A DNA stretch of 64,000 bases from Candidatus Margulisiibacteriota bacterium (GCA_003242895.1 QKMY01000059.1:1-64000); one strand, 5' to 3'. Numbered from the stretch's first letter, positions 34,967 through 45,032 are shown. A program made the numbers and translations. Notes: a model not told the origin generated them from the letters alone.

Positions 34967-36064
34967 CTAATGATGGATTGATGAGGCTAGTCTGAAAATA
35001 GGCAGTAGCAGCGATGCCGCGATTATTACGATGAGTCCACCGATGAAGATAAGTGCTATCGGTTCAATATAAGCAATCTGCCGTCTGATAATATACTCAG
35101 TTTCATTATCCAGAAAGTCTGCCGCCTCGACTGCCAAAGTGTCGAGAGTTCCTGTTTCTTCTCCTGTCCCTATCATTTCGACAAGTATCGGAGGAAACTG
35201 TCCGCTGTCATTTAACGTTCCTGCAACTCCTTTGCCTTCCTTTACACTTTTAATTGCCTGGTTGATGAATCCGCCGAGATAAAGGTTTCCCATAATATCC
35301 CTGGCCATTTCTATCGAGGTTATGAGGGCAATCCCACTGCCATAGAGAATGCCGAGGGTCCTTGCGAATCTTATGATGGCAATATTGTATACAATTGGGC
35401 CGATAACTGGGAGCTTAATAATGATCTGGTCAAATTGAAGCCGTCCCTTCGGGGTATTATAGTTAATTCCAATGCCCGCAACGGATGCCATGATGCAGGC
35501 AAGTATAATAATGTAATGTGACGTTATGAAAGCGCTTATGCCCAGGGTAATTTGGGTAATGAACGGTAACGGTGTTTCGTTTTGTATAAAAATGCTTACG
35601 AATTTAGGAAGTACAAAAGATATCAAAAGTGTGATGACAACCAATCCGGTCGCTATTAAAATAACAGGATAAATAAGTGCGTTGACGATCTTGTTTTGCA
35701 GTTCACGTTTTTTATCGAGGTACGTTGCCATTCGATTAAAGGATTCATCAATGTTACCCCTCGTTTCTCCTACAGAAATTAAAGAAATAAAGAAGTTCGG
35801 GAAAATGTGAGGAAATAATTTCATTGCGTCGGAGAGTGAGGAGCCTTCTAATAATTCCGATTTGATAATCAAACATACGTATTTTAAGTGCTTATTTTGG
35901 GTTTGGGATATAATAATTTCGATACTTCTAAATAAGGGGATGCCAGCTTTTAAGAGAGTATGAAATTGTCTGGCAAAGACGAATAATTCGTTGATTTTTA
36001 TTTTTGAGTATTTGTTTTTCTGGATGGCAGTGCGCTGTCTGGTGAGATATTGTTCAAAATCCAT
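34967..36064 (-). CDS. gspF: type II secretion/type IV pilus inner-membrane platform protein
   Basis: GspF/PilC forms the inner-membrane platform that links the ATPase to the pseudopilus. The two cytoplasmic domains are visible (FARQFHTLLKAGIPLFRSIEII and FARTLGILYGSGIALITSIEMAR), and three membrane helices follow the usual pattern (IYPVILIATGLVVITLLISFVLP, HYIIILACIMASVAGIG, IEPIALIFIGGLIVIIAASLLLPIF). ATG 36064 is chosen because AAGGA lies ten bases before it, giving 365 residues; the frame is open from 36130. Family members of pilus and secretion systems cannot be separated by these features. Confidence 0.88.
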   Translation of the reverse strand: MDFEQYLTRQRTAIQKNKYSKIKINELFVFARQFHTLLKAGIPLFRSIEIIISQTQNKHLKYVCLIIKSELLEGSSLSDAMKLFPHIFPNFFISLISVGETRGNIDESFNRMATYLDKKRELQNKIVNALIYPVILIATGLVVITLLISFVLPKFVSIFIQNETPLPFITQITLGISAFITSHYIIILACIMASVAGIGINYNTPKGRLQFDQIIIKLPVIGPIVYNIAIIRFARTLGILYGSGIALITSIEMARDIMGNLYLGGFINQAIKSVKEGKGVAGTLNDSGQFPPILVEMIGTGEETGTLDTLAVEAADFLDNETEYIIRRQIAYIEPIALIFIGGLIVIIAASLLLPIFRLASSIHH

Positions 36065-36144
36065 ATGGGTTGTCCTTATTATGTTAAAATGGTTTAGTCG
36101 TAAGTGCCAGCTGCGTTGGCTACGCTTCATCCCGAGCCTATTTA

Positions 36145-37902
36145 TCAGCGCGCGACTCGCAGAACCTCAGCTATAGTTGTTTTATGTTCGATAACTTTAT
36201 TGATCCCGTCTTCTTGTAAGGATTGCATTCCCTCTTCGGCTGCGATGGCTTTTATTTCTGAGGAAGATATTCCCTGTTTTAGAATTGCTTGTTTGATCCT
36301 TTCTGTCGGGATCATCAACTCAAAAATTCCCATTCTTCCTGAATACCCGGAATTTTTACATTCTTTACATCCGACCCCGTTGAAAAACCTTAGATTTTTG
36401 TTCTTAATCGGTGTCGCGCTTTTTTCTCCCAGAGTAATAGAAAAAATCCCTTTTTGCTCTGTGCGGTCCTCGAAAGAAATTCCTGACCATTGTAGCTCTT
36501 CGCTGGATGGGAAATATTCTTTTTTGCATAGGGGGCATATTTTTCTTACAAGTCTCTGGGCAATTACGCCGACAATACTGGAGGCAACAAGGAATGGTTC
36601 CACCCCCATGTCAATCAACCTGGTAATAGAAGATGCCGCGTCATTCGTATGGAGGGTTGTGAGCACCAGATGTCCGGTTAAGGCAGCCTGGAACGCGATT
36701 TCCGCAGTTTCGAAATCTCTGATCTCACCGACCAGAATGATATCAGGATCTTGTCTGAGTATCGCTCTTAACCCTTTGGAGAATGTTAATCCTGCTTTAG
36801 GGTTAACTTGCGTTTGATTAATCATATCTAAGCGATATTCTATGGGATCTTCTATGGTTACAATATTTTTTTCGATGGTTTTAATCCGGTTAAGGATAGA
36901 ATAGAGTGAAGAAGTCTTTCCGCTGCCGGTTGGGCCGGTTACCAGCAATATTCCATGGGATTTGTTAATAAGGGGGAGGATTTTTTTCATGGTATCCATA
37001 TTAATTCCCAGTTCATCCAAATTGAGGATCATATTTGATTTGTTTAATATACGAACGGCGATTTTTTCTCCTTCGCTGATAGGGAAGCTGGAAACGCGCA
37101 AATCTACAATCGTGTTTTCGACTTTTACCTGGAACCCTCCATCGAGAGGTACTCTTTTTTCCGCAATATCCATTTTGGCAAGGATTTTGATACTGGATGT
37201 AACTGCTGCGCCTACATGTTTGGGAAGTGATAGCACTTTCATAAGCACGCCATCGATTCTGAACCGTATCTGAAAATCGATTTCTGTCGGCTCTAGGTGG
37301 ATGTCACTGGCCTTTTCCCGGATAGCATATGAGATGATTAAGTGGAGCAGCTTATTGATCGGACCTGAAGAATCAGAAGCTTGAAACGCTTTTTGAGCAA
37401 TCGACTCAATTATGATCGGACCGATGTTTTCTTCCTGGAGTGTACTGATTATTTTTTTGATGGAACTATGGGTCCCGTAGAATTTATCGAGCATGGAGTT
37501 AATATCGGAGATAGTAGCTACGACAGGTTCTATTCGTTTTTTCGATACGAATTCCAGCTTTTCTATCGCCTGGTAATCGAGCGGATCAACCATGGCAACA
37601 GTTAGCGTATCCATAACATTAAATAGAGGGATAAGAATATATTTTCTGGCGACATCGGCAGGGATGAGCTGGGTAACTTTTGCGTCGATTTTCTGGTTAT
37701 TGATATTGATAAGCGGAATGTCTAAATATTTTGATAAGAAGGTAGCGAGCTTCAACTCATCGATGAGCCCCAGGCTAATAAGTATCCGGCAGAGTCGTTC
37801 CGAAGACTTTTTTTGCTCTTCGAGAACGAGATGAAAATCTTCCTCGGAAATAAGGTTTTCTTCAATAAGGGTTTGGCCAAGTGGCTTTTTTAGTTTATCC
37901 AT
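36145..37902 (-). CDS. gspE: type II secretion/type IV pilus assembly ATPase (GspE/PilB)
   Basis: This cytoplasmic hexameric ATPase drives pilin extension. N-terminal MshEN-type domain (about 1-140, LGQTLIEENLISEEDFHLVL), then the ATPase with Walker A GPTGSGKTS, the Asp box, Walker B region DPDIILVGEIRDFETAEIAFQAALTGHLVLTTLHTNDA, and a four-Cys zinc motif (CPLC, 33-35 residues later CKEC) near the C terminus. The 585 residues are in the PilB/GspE range. It is the first gene of the assembly operon, 15 bases before the open frame of gspF. A nearby STAS gene lies 71 bases upstream. Confidence 0.93.
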   Translation of the reverse strand: MDKLKKPLGQTLIEENLISEEDFHLVLEEQKKSSERLCRILISLGLIDELKLATFLSKYLDIPLININNQKIDAKVTQLIPADVARKYILIPLFNVMDTLTVAMVDPLDYQAIEKLEFVSKKRIEPVVATISDINSMLDKFYGTHSSIKKIISTLQEENIGPIIIESIAQKAFQASDSSGPINKLLHLIISYAIREKASDIHLEPTEIDFQIRFRIDGVLMKVLSLPKHVGAAVTSSIKILAKMDIAEKRVPLDGGFQVKVENTIVDLRVSSFPISEGEKIAVRILNKSNMILNLDELGINMDTMKKILPLINKSHGILLVTGPTGSGKTSSLYSILNRIKTIEKNIVTIEDPIEYRLDMINQTQVNPKAGLTFSKGLRAILRQDPDIILVGEIRDFETAEIAFQAALTGHLVLTTLHTNDAASSITRLIDMGVEPFLVASSIVGVIAQRLVRKICPLCKKEYFPSSEELQWSGISFEDRTEQKGIFSITLGEKSATPIKNKNLRFFNGVGCKECKNSGYSGRMGIFELMIPTERIKQAILKQGISSSEIKAIAAEEGMQSLQEDGINKVIEHKTTIAEVLRVAR

Positions 37903-37973
37903 ATTATTATTCTACTCAAAAAATTAAAAAATATCGAATGGTATATGCCCCGCACTAAAATAGCCTTGTTATA

Positions 37974-38312
37974 TTAAATAAAACTTTCAAACGCACTTTT
38001 TTCGTCGTTATAAATTTGGAAATACTTGATAGTCCTTGTCATCGTAAGGACATCTTTGAAATCATTATTTAAGTGGGCCAAACGCAAATCGCCGTTTTTT
38101 CTTTGGCATTCTTTTAATGCTTCGACCAATGCTCCCAGGCCAGAACTATCGATGTAGCTGCAATCTTTTAAGTTGAAGACAAGGTTGATTTGGCCTTTTT
38201 CAATAATCGAACGGATAGTTTCGTTTATTTCCAGGGCATCATCAAATTCTATATCACCAATAATCGATATAATCGTAACTTTGCCGGTATCTTTCATATT
38301 AATTTTTTCCAT
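37974..38312 (-). CDS. STAS-domain anti-sigma factor antagonist
   Basis: This 112-residue STAS protein is of the SpoIIAA/RsbV type. The phosphorylation loop is YIDSSGLGALVEAL (the second Ser of DSSG is the expected site). Such proteins, when unphosphorylated, capture an anti-sigma kinase and free a sigma factor. The gene directly follows the PP2C/HATPase fusion on the same strand, which could supply both the phosphatase and kinase acting on this Ser. GAGGTGA precedes the ATG at eight bases. The sigma factor or other output is not in the window. Confidence 0.9.
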   Translation of the reverse strand: MEKINMKDTGKVTIISIIGDIEFDDALEINETIRSIIEKGQINLVFNLKDCSYIDSSGLGALVEALKECQRKNGDLRLAHLNNDFKDVLTMTRTIKYFQIYNDEKSAFESFI

Positions 38313-38345
38313 CTGTTACTCACCTCGGTACTTTCGATATTAGTT

Positions 38346-38351
38346 ATTATA
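38346..38351 (-). promoter_or_regulatory. possible -10 element of the STAS gene
   Basis: The minus strand reads TATAAT 34 bases before the STAS start codon. No clear -35 is present, so read-through from the upstream SpoIIE-type gene remains possible. Confidence 0.3.
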
Positions 38352-38377
38352 GTGCAAAAACCAATAATGAAAGCTTT

Positions 38378-41281
38378 TTAAATAAAATATTTTGTCAGCG
38401 TAATCATGTTTCCTGTCGTATTAAAAGCAATTTCATCCATACAGGCTTTAATAGCCAGAAGTCCTCGTCCGCGCCCTTTACTTTCCGTGCTGTTTTCCGG
38501 AATTACTACATTTTCCGGTTTAAAGCCGGTCCCCTGATCGGCTATCTCAACGGTAATCTTCTTTTTGTTAATGAGATAGTTTATTTGTACTATTTTAGTT
38601 ATATCATTTTTATTGCCATGTTCAATTGCGTTGAGAAGTGCTTCAGTGATAGCGAGCCTTAAATGGAACTTCTGCTGTTTGTTTTTTATACAGGGGGCTG
38701 CACTAGTAAGTATACTATTAACTATCTGTTTAGTATATTGTGTCGAACTTTGAATTTCACAGGAATAGCTTTCCGTTTGGAGTGCTTCTTGTTCTCCGGG
38801 AGTATTGTTGATCTCGCATACTACAAGTATCAGGTCATCGTTTTGCTCCGCATTTTGGGTGTATTTATTGATTTCTTCAAGGACTTTTTTAATAAGGTCG
38901 TCAGGGCTCAGGTTAGAATACTTAAGGGCCAGCTTACTAAGGTTATCCCTACCAAAAATCTCTCGATGGGCGTTACGAGCTTCGGTTATCCCGTCAGTAT
39001 AAAATATGAGCTTGTCCCCTGGCTGGAGCGGGATGCTTTTTTCCATGAACCCCCCGTCTTCAAAGGTCCCGAGGTACGAACCTTCAGTATCCAGAAATGA
39101 TACGGCGTGTTTTTTTCTGTCAAGGTATATGGGCGGGTTATGTCCGGCTTTTGAGTAGGTAAATAAGTTGTTGTTGAAATCAAATATACCATAAAAAGCC
39201 GTGACGTAGAAAACCGGGATTTCTTTCAGATATTCCCTAAGTGAGTTGTTTGCTTTAATGAGGGTTTGCTGAGGCGAATTGCTATAATACCCGACTTCCG
39301 AGAATATTCCGCTGGCTAGAGTCATAATAAGTGCTGCGGGAACCCCTTTCCCGGAAACGTCGCCGATGACAAACCCAAGCTTATTATTATTATCAGGGAT
39401 AAAATTAAAGAAGTCTCCTCCGACTGAACGGCAAGGGATATTTTTCGTTGATATAATCATTTTTTGTATATCAGGAATTTTTGTGGAGAGAAGCCCTTGT
39501 TGAATATGCCGGGCAATTTGCAGCTCTTTATTGGTTTTTGACTGTTCTTTTTTTAATGATTCGTTTAATTTCCCTGATTCATAGTAGAGGAGGCAGTTTG
39601 CGAGCGCCATTGACGAGAGATTCGCGATATTAAGGAGCAGTGACATATTTATTTGATAGTGCTGGATCGGGTCATGCTCATAATCGGCGATAATCCCGCC
39701 TACAGTTTTTCCCGGTGTAATGAGCGGGATGCAAATAAAGCTTTTTAAGTTTAAGAACGAAGCTATTTGCGGGGAAACCCGGGGATCTTTCGGCGCGTTT
39801 TCAACATGAATTACCCTGTTCTCGATAATTGACCGTCCAATAATGCTTTTATATAAATGAATTTCCAGCTCCTGATATATTTTTCTTTCCCAGCCTTTTC
39901 CTTGTGACGCAATTAATTTGTTGCTTTTTTTGTCGTAAACAAATAACAAGATGCGTTTAAAACTAAATTCTTTTTCCAGGATCGAGATAATTTTTTCTTG
40001 AAGTTTGTTGAAGTCGAAGATAGAGTTAATAATTTGTCCGATATTGTATACACTCGAAAGTTCCGAGTAGATTCGGGCATTTTGAAGTGCGATAGTGACA
40101 TTGTTTGCCAGATTTGAAGCGATGATCAGTTCACTTTGATTGAATTTTTGCTGATTATGGTTCCTCATTAATCTGAGTTCGCCCATAACGTTTAAGTCGT
40201 TGTCAAAAAGAGGTATGACCATAACGGAGCTGATGCCTAAGTTTTCTGCATATTCTTCGGTAAAGAACGGCGAATTTGCAGCGTCTTCAATGAGGATCGA
40301 TATTTTTTCTTTTACAAGCTTTGACGTAAGGAGGCTGGTGATCTCTTGGTTTCTCAATAAGTATTCGATTTGATCGTCTTTTAGTCCAACGATTTTCTTT
40401 GCTTCAAATGGTTTTTGAAGGTCATTTCTCAGTCGTATTAATAGTTTGGGAGACTTTAATAATATAGAAGCGTTCGTTGCTATGAGATTGATTGTTTTAT
40501 TAAGCTCAAAGGACGAGCTGATAACTTTGCCGACTTCATAAAGAGAGTTTAGCTCATCTACTTTTTTTAATGTCTCATAATGAGTTATTGCATTGTGGAT
40601 CGGTTTTCCCAGGATAGTAACGAGTGATTTCAGGAATTCGTTTTCGAGATGCTGTAATCTTTCTTTAGTTGCTCGATGTCCAAGGAAAATTATAGCGATC
40701 AATTCATTTTCAAAAAAAACCGGGACGCAAAAAGCTGCCAGGTAGTAATCCAAAATATCTACTATGGAGTTGTTTTTGCTCGAACTGCTTTTGATGACAT
40801 GTCGTAGCTCGCTGTTTACGATGACAGCTTTGTGGGTGGTAAGGTAAACGATAAGCGAATGGGAAATCGGGATAACTTTCTGGTCAGTATTGTTTTTTGA
40901 TTTGAAGCTTTCTTTGAGAATATAATAATTATAGTCTTTGTCTAACAAGAAGATTGATGCACCGCTGAGCTTGAGGTTATTGGTAATTACTGTGATGATT
41001 GAGAAGAGTAACGACCTTAATTCAAGGGTCGATGATATTTTTTCGAGCAACCCCTGTGTTGTATTCTCTAGCTTTACCCGAATCCTTTTATCCTGACTTC
41101 TTCTGGCTAAAAGGTAATCCCGAAAGAATAATAAGGTAATAAGCATGATTACAATTAATAAACAAACTATTGTAATACTCAGGCGCAGATAAAACGGGAA
41201 CGGAATTAGAAGAAATGAGAAGAGTGCGGTGACAGTGAAGAGTAAGATAATAAACGCTAATATTTTCTTTGGGGTAATCAT
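38378..41281 (-). CDS. membrane GAF/PP2C (SpoIIE-type) phosphatase fused to RsbW-like kinase domain
   Basis: A 967-residue signalling protein. Order: two hydrophobic helices (about 7-55), three GAF domains (approximately 70-240, 245-400 and 405-560), a short coiled linker (LQIARHIQQGLL near 584), a SpoIIE/RsbU PP2C phosphatase (about 600-820; GGDFFNF, GDVSGKGVPAALIM, TDGITEARN and NDDLILVV carry the metal ligands), and a C-terminal HATPase of the RsbW type (about 835-967; N-box EALLNAIEHGN, DQGTGF, GRGRGLLAI). One polypeptide therefore has both the phosphatase and the kinase fold of a partner-switching system. The STAS gene next door is the likely substrate. GAF ligands are unknown. Confidence 0.9.
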   Translation of the reverse strand: MITPKKILAFIILLFTVTALFSFLLIPFPFYLRLSITIVCLLIVIMLITLLFFRDYLLARRSQDKRIRVKLENTTQGLLEKISSTLELRSLLFSIITVITNNLKLSGASIFLLDKDYNYYILKESFKSKNNTDQKVIPISHSLIVYLTTHKAVIVNSELRHVIKSSSSKNNSIVDILDYYLAAFCVPVFFENELIAIIFLGHRATKERLQHLENEFLKSLVTILGKPIHNAITHYETLKKVDELNSLYEVGKVISSSFELNKTINLIATNASILLKSPKLLIRLRNDLQKPFEAKKIVGLKDDQIEYLLRNQEITSLLTSKLVKEKISILIEDAANSPFFTEEYAENLGISSVMVIPLFDNDLNVMGELRLMRNHNQQKFNQSELIIASNLANNVTIALQNARIYSELSSVYNIGQIINSIFDFNKLQEKIISILEKEFSFKRILLFVYDKKSNKLIASQGKGWERKIYQELEIHLYKSIIGRSIIENRVIHVENAPKDPRVSPQIASFLNLKSFICIPLITPGKTVGGIIADYEHDPIQHYQINMSLLLNIANLSSMALANCLLYYESGKLNESLKKEQSKTNKELQIARHIQQGLLSTKIPDIQKMIISTKNIPCRSVGGDFFNFIPDNNNKLGFVIGDVSGKGVPAALIMTLASGIFSEVGYYSNSPQQTLIKANNSLREYLKEIPVFYVTAFYGIFDFNNNLFTYSKAGHNPPIYLDRKKHAVSFLDTEGSYLGTFEDGGFMEKSIPLQPGDKLIFYTDGITEARNAHREIFGRDNLSKLALKYSNLSPDDLIKKVLEEINKYTQNAEQNDDLILVVCEINNTPGEQEALQTESYSCEIQSSTQYTKQIVNSILTSAAPCIKNKQQKFHLRLAITEALLNAIEHGNKNDITKIVQINYLINKKKITVEIADQGTGFKPENVVIPENSTESKGRGRGLLAIKACMDEIAFNTTGNMITLTKYFI

Positions 41282-41620
41282 ATTGTCATCCTGTTAGGTA
41301 GCAGTCATGATGTGACTGTGATTTGCCGGTTTCTTGCTTTTTATTGACAACTAGCAATTAAAACCCAATAGCTTATCATCATTTTAGCATGGGGCTCTGC
41401 TATTAGACAAATAAACCTTGCAAAAAATAGCGTATTGTTTTTATAGTGTGTTTGTAAATGTTATTATAAACACAAGATGTTTGATTTTTGTTGATTTTTA
41501 ATAAATAACGCAGTATTGTGGTTAATTGTCAGCCTTATAGTAAATTAAAAATCTTTACGCTCAATAGTCACGCATGATAATATGTAAACGACTTAATAAG
41601 CATTAATCTCTTGATAAGTA
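41282..41620. other. divergent intergenic region with candidate promoters in both directions
   Basis: For the minus strand, TTGTCT (41405-41410) and TAAAAT (41381-41386), spacer 18, lie about 100 bases before the phosphatase gene. For the plus strand, TTTACG (41554-41559) and GATAAT (41576-41581), spacer 16, lie 40 bases before the kinase gene. A short inverted repeat CAGTCA/TGACTG (41302-41318) sits in the phosphatase leader. The histidine kinase gene has no clear ribosome binding site. No gene is seen here. Confidence 0.35.
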
Positions 41621-42859
41621 ATGAAAAATAAAAAAAAGATCTTATATATTCAGAGAAATAATTCCGATAAGGTTCTAGTGACTGACGCACTTGATCCTGC
41701 GCAGTACCGTACGGAAAAACAGTCATATAATTATCTATTTCAACATAAAGCTGTTTTTTCTAAACCAGATTTGATTTTAGTTAAAATAGATTCTTTCCCT
41801 TTAGATTTTAAGGCCGTGAGTTGTTTTTCGATAGCTTTAACCGATTATAAAGATGTGCCCATTGTTGCAGTTACTCCAAAGGGTACTGAGACTGAAAAGA
41901 GGACAGTTCTTGCCATGGGGTGCTCCGGATATATTGAAGAAACTATATTCGCTAACCAGTTAAATGATTCTGTGGATAATTATCTGAAAGGCAATACAAT
42001 CACAATAGATAAAAATGAAGAAAATCGCTATTTAAAAGAAATTAATGCAATTTTAGTAAAAAAAATATTTGATTTCGAAAAAGAAAGTATAGATGAGCAT
42101 GGTGCCGAAACGGAGTCGATGCTCACAACTTTAAATCAAAAATTGCTTGATGCCCAGGAGCAACTGGCACAAAAAGAAAAGTTAGCTATTATGGGTGAGT
42201 TAGTTGCAGGACTGGCCCATGAAATTAAAAATCCATTGACAGCTATCAATGGATTTCTTGCAGTAATTGCAAGGCAAGTAACTTCACTTAACAATTATCG
42301 GCTCAATGCCGCTCTGGATGGTATCAAGCTGGCGCTTGACCATCTTAATAGCCTGGTTAATAATTTTGTTGATTTTTCTAGAAAAACAAAAGATAATTTT
42401 GTCGAGATTGATATGACAGAGGTAATTAATAAAGTATTGTCTCTTGCTGAGCCAAAATTAAAAGATGACAACATTTTATTGGTTACGGAGGTTCAAGAAG
42501 CTTTGCCTAATATCAAAGGGTCTTCAAATCAATTAATTCAAGTATTTCTTAATCTCATTATTAATGCACTTTATGCCATGGATAAGGGCGGACAGTTAGC
42601 AATACGATGCCGTTCAGTTGAAAATAATAAGTATATCGAGATACAAGTTTCAGATAACGGTAAGGGAATTGCCCCGGAGCATATTGATAAAATATTTGAG
42701 GCATTTTTTACTACTAAAGATATTTCAGAAGGTGCAGGGCTTGGCCTTTCGATTTCTTATGGGATTATAGAAAGGCACAAAGGGTTCATCGATGTAAAAA
42801 GTGAAGTGGGAAAAGGAACCACTTTTATAATTAAACTTCCAACTATTTATAACACATAG
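41621..42859 (+). CDS. histidine kinase with degenerate receiver domain
   Basis: A soluble 412-residue kinase. Residues about 5-125 look like a response-regulator receiver (ILYIQRN, PDLILVKID, VPIVAVT, GCSGYIEE). Lys55 stands where the phosphorylated Asp would be, so it cannot be phosphorylated there. A coiled coil follows, then the HisKA box with His200 (LVAGLAHEIKNPLTAINGF) and the ATP-binding domain with N-box FLNLIINALYAMDKGG, G1 DNGKGI, F-box FFTTK and G2 GLGLSISYGI. No membrane helix is seen, and no response regulator gene is adjacent, so this is an orphan kinase. It is divergent from the phosphatase fusion. Confidence 0.88.
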   Translation: MKNKKKILYIQRNNSDKVLVTDALDPAQYRTEKQSYNYLFQHKAVFSKPDLILVKIDSFPLDFKAVSCFSIALTDYKDVPIVAVTPKGTETEKRTVLAMGCSGYIEETIFANQLNDSVDNYLKGNTITIDKNEENRYLKEINAILVKKIFDFEKESIDEHGAETESMLTTLNQKLLDAQEQLAQKEKLAIMGELVAGLAHEIKNPLTAINGFLAVIARQVTSLNNYRLNAALDGIKLALDHLNSLVNNFVDFSRKTKDNFVEIDMTEVINKVLSLAEPKLKDDNILLVTEVQEALPNIKGSSNQLIQVFLNLIINALYAMDKGGQLAIRCRSVENNKYIEIQVSDNGKGIAPEHIDKIFEAFFTTKDISEGAGLGLSISYGIIERHKGFIDVKSEVGKGTTFIIKLPTIYNT

Positions 42860-42948
42860 TAGTAAGTTTTTTTTGCTAAAAACATAAAAAATGTATGAAT
42901 TAAAACATGGGATCGATACCCTAAACAAGTCATAAAAGGAGGATTATT

Positions 42949-44193
42949 ATGTTAAAGTATATACAAGAAACTGACCCGGAAATAGCCTTGGCTATTGATA
43001 AAGAGCTTGGCCGGCAAAGAAATAATATAGAGCTGATAGCTTCGGAGAACTTTACTTCTCTTGCAGTAATGCAAGCTTGTGGGTCGGTACTCACGAATAA
43101 GTATGCCGAAGGCCTTCCCGGAAAACGATATTATGGCGGTTGCGAATACGTTGATATTGTAGAATCCTTAGCAATAGAGAGAGCAAAAGAGCTTTTTGGT
43201 GCGGATCATGCTAATGTACAGCCGCATTCTGGAGCCCAAGCAAATACTGCTGTTTATTTCGCACTCCTGAAGCCGGGAGATACTGTCCTGGGCATGAACC
43301 TGTCCCATGGTGGACATCTTACTCATGGCAGCCCGGTAAATATATCCGGGGCATATTATAATTTTGTTGCTTATGGGGTAAGCAAAAGAGATGAGCGGAT
43401 TGACTATGATGAATTGGAACAGTTAGCCCTCGATAATAAACCTAAAATGATTGTTGCAGGTGCCAGCGCATATCCAAGAATTATTGATTTCGCCCGATTA
43501 AGGATGATCGCGGATAAGGTCGGGGCTCTATTATTTGTTGATATGGCCCATATTGCCGGACTTGTCGCTGCCGGATTGCATCCTAGTCCTGTTCCTTATT
43601 GCGATGTAGTAACGACAACTACGCACAAGACCTTGAGAGGTCCCCGTGGAGGGCTAATCCTTTGTAAGCAGGAATATGCCAAACAAATTGATAAATCGGT
43701 ATTTCCCGGTACTCAGGGCGGGCCGCTTATGCATGTCATTGCAGGTAAGGCTATTGCACTTAAAGAAGCTTTGAGTCCTGGGTTTAAAGAATACCAGAAC
43801 CAAATTATCAAGAATGCTGCAAAATTAGCGGAGCAATTAGCAATCTTTGGTTTTAGGATCGTATCCGGTGGAACTGATAATCATTTGATGCTCGTCGACC
43901 TTAGGTGTATAGAGTTAACCGGTAAAGTTGCAGAGAAGGCCCTTGATGAAGTAGGTATTACTGTTAACAAAAATACTATACCGTTTGAGACTGAGAGTCC
44001 TTTTATAACAAGTGGTATCCGCTTAGGGACACCTGCTGTAACGGCTCGAGGTATGAAAGAAGCGGAAATGATTATTATTGCTCAAATGATAAATGATGTC
44101 CTTAGGAATCTTGAGGATGAAGAGACAATGCTCCGGGTTAGACATCAGATCAATGCATTGTGTGAAAAATATCCGTTATATAAGGATTTATAA
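42949..44193 (+). CDS. glyA: serine hydroxymethyltransferase
   Basis: GlyA interconverts serine and glycine with tetrahydrofolate, supplying one-carbon units. The PLP-binding Lys lies in the [11 protein letters not shown] block. Other family blocks are [75 protein letters not shown] and [20 protein letters not shown]. The 414 residues are typical. A full AAAGGAGG ribosome binding site precedes the ATG. The dCMP deaminase gene follows; both products feed thymidylate synthesis, a meaningful pairing. Confidence 0.98.
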   Translation: MLKYIQETDPEIALAIDKELGRQRNNIELIASENFTSLAVMQACGSVLTNKYAEGLPGKRYYGGCEYVDIVESLAIERAKELFGADHANVQPHSGAQANTAVYFALLKPGDTVLGMNLSHGGHLTHGSPVNISGAYYNFVAYGVSKRDERIDYDELEQLALDNKPKMIVAGASAYPRIIDFARLRMIADKVGALLFVDMAHIAGLVAAGLHPSPVPYCDVVTTTTHKTLRGPRGGLILCKQEYAKQIDKSVFPGTQGGPLMHVIAGKAIALKEALSPGFKEYQNQIIKNAAKLAEQLAIFGFRIVSGGTDNHLMLVDLRCIELTGKVAEKALDEVGITVNKNTIPFETESPFITSGIRLGTPAVTARGMKEAEMIIIAQMINDVLRNLEDEETMLRVRHQINALCEKYPLYKDL

Positions 44194-44234
44194 GAAGATT
44201 GATAATTGCCTTCTCGGGGGCAAGGGAGTTAATA

Positions 44235-44750
44235 ATGCTCATAGAGAAAAAAGACTCGATGCCGGAATCAATAAGGATATTAACACAGGATATTTCAAAG
44301 CGGCCGGATTGGGATGAATACTTTTTGCGAATTATGGCTGTTGTTATGCAACGTGCCAGCTGTTTGAAGCGGAAAGTAGGCGCGCTTATAGTTAAGGATA
44401 ATAGAATCCTCGCATCTGGGTATAATGGTGCTCCTGCGGGCATTGATCATTGTGAAAAAGTCGGGTGTCTTCGAAAAGAATTAAATGTCCCTTCGGGGCA
44501 AAGGCATGAATTGTGCCGCGGTCTGCATGCAGAACAAAATGCTATAGTTCAGGCTGCAGTCCATGGAATTGCGATTAAGGGTGCGACTATTTATTGTAAT
44601 TTTTTACCCTGTATCATTTGTACAAAGATGATCATTAATTCCGGAATAAAACGAGTGGTTTTTACCGGCTATTACCCTGATGATTTAGCTGTTAAGATGT
44701 TTACTGAAACTGATATCGAATTAGATCTCTATCAGCCTGAGAAAAAGTGA
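44235..44750 (+). CDS. deoxycytidylate deaminase (ComEB type)
   Basis: This zinc deaminase converts dCMP to dUMP for thymidylate synthesis. The catalytic motif GLHAEQNAI (His ligand and proton-shuttling Glu) and the zinc cysteines in [11 protein letters not shown] are present. The N-terminal part ([31 protein letters not shown]) is typical of the dCMP deaminase/ComE subgroup. I start at ATG 44235 with GGGAG six bases away, giving 171 residues; the frame is open from a TTG at 44199. It lies between glyA and acyP. Confidence 0.92.
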   Translation: MLIEKKDSMPESIRILTQDISKRPDWDEYFLRIMAVVMQRASCLKRKVGALIVKDNRILASGYNGAPAGIDHCEKVGCLRKELNVPSGQRHELCRGLHAEQNAIVQAAVHGIAIKGATIYCNFLPCIICTKMIINSGIKRVVFTGYYPDDLAVKMFTETDIELDLYQPEKK

Positions 44751-44753
44751 CGC

Positions 44754-45032
44754 ATGAGCAGTGTAGTTGTACAAAAAAAGATTCACGTAACCGGTGTAGT
44801 TCAGGGCGTAGGATATCGTTATTTTGCTTATAAGAATGCACATAAGTTCAAGATTAAAGGTTATGCCCGGAATATGCTTGACGGAAGCGTACTCGTTGTT
44901 GCACAAGGCGAGAAAGCACCTGTAAGTAACTATATTTCTTTGCTCCGGGAAGGCCCGGTAGCTGCCAGTATTGATTCAGTAGAGATCGAAGATTGTCCTG
45001 TAGAAGAATATGATCGTTTTTCTACATATTAA
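44754..45032 (+). CDS. acyP: acylphosphatase
   Basis: A small enzyme that hydrolyses acyl phosphates. The phosphate-binding loop and catalytic Arg are in VTGVVQGVGYRYFAYKNA, and the catalytic Asn lies in GYARNMLDGSVLVVAQG. The 92 residues are standard. The start codon is three bases after the stop of the deaminase gene, so the two are co-translated. Its physiological role is generally unclear. Confidence 0.95.
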   Translation: MSSVVVQKKIHVTGVVQGVGYRYFAYKNAHKFKIKGYARNMLDGSVLVVAQGEKAPVSNYISLLREGPVAASIDSVEIEDCPVEEYDRFSTY

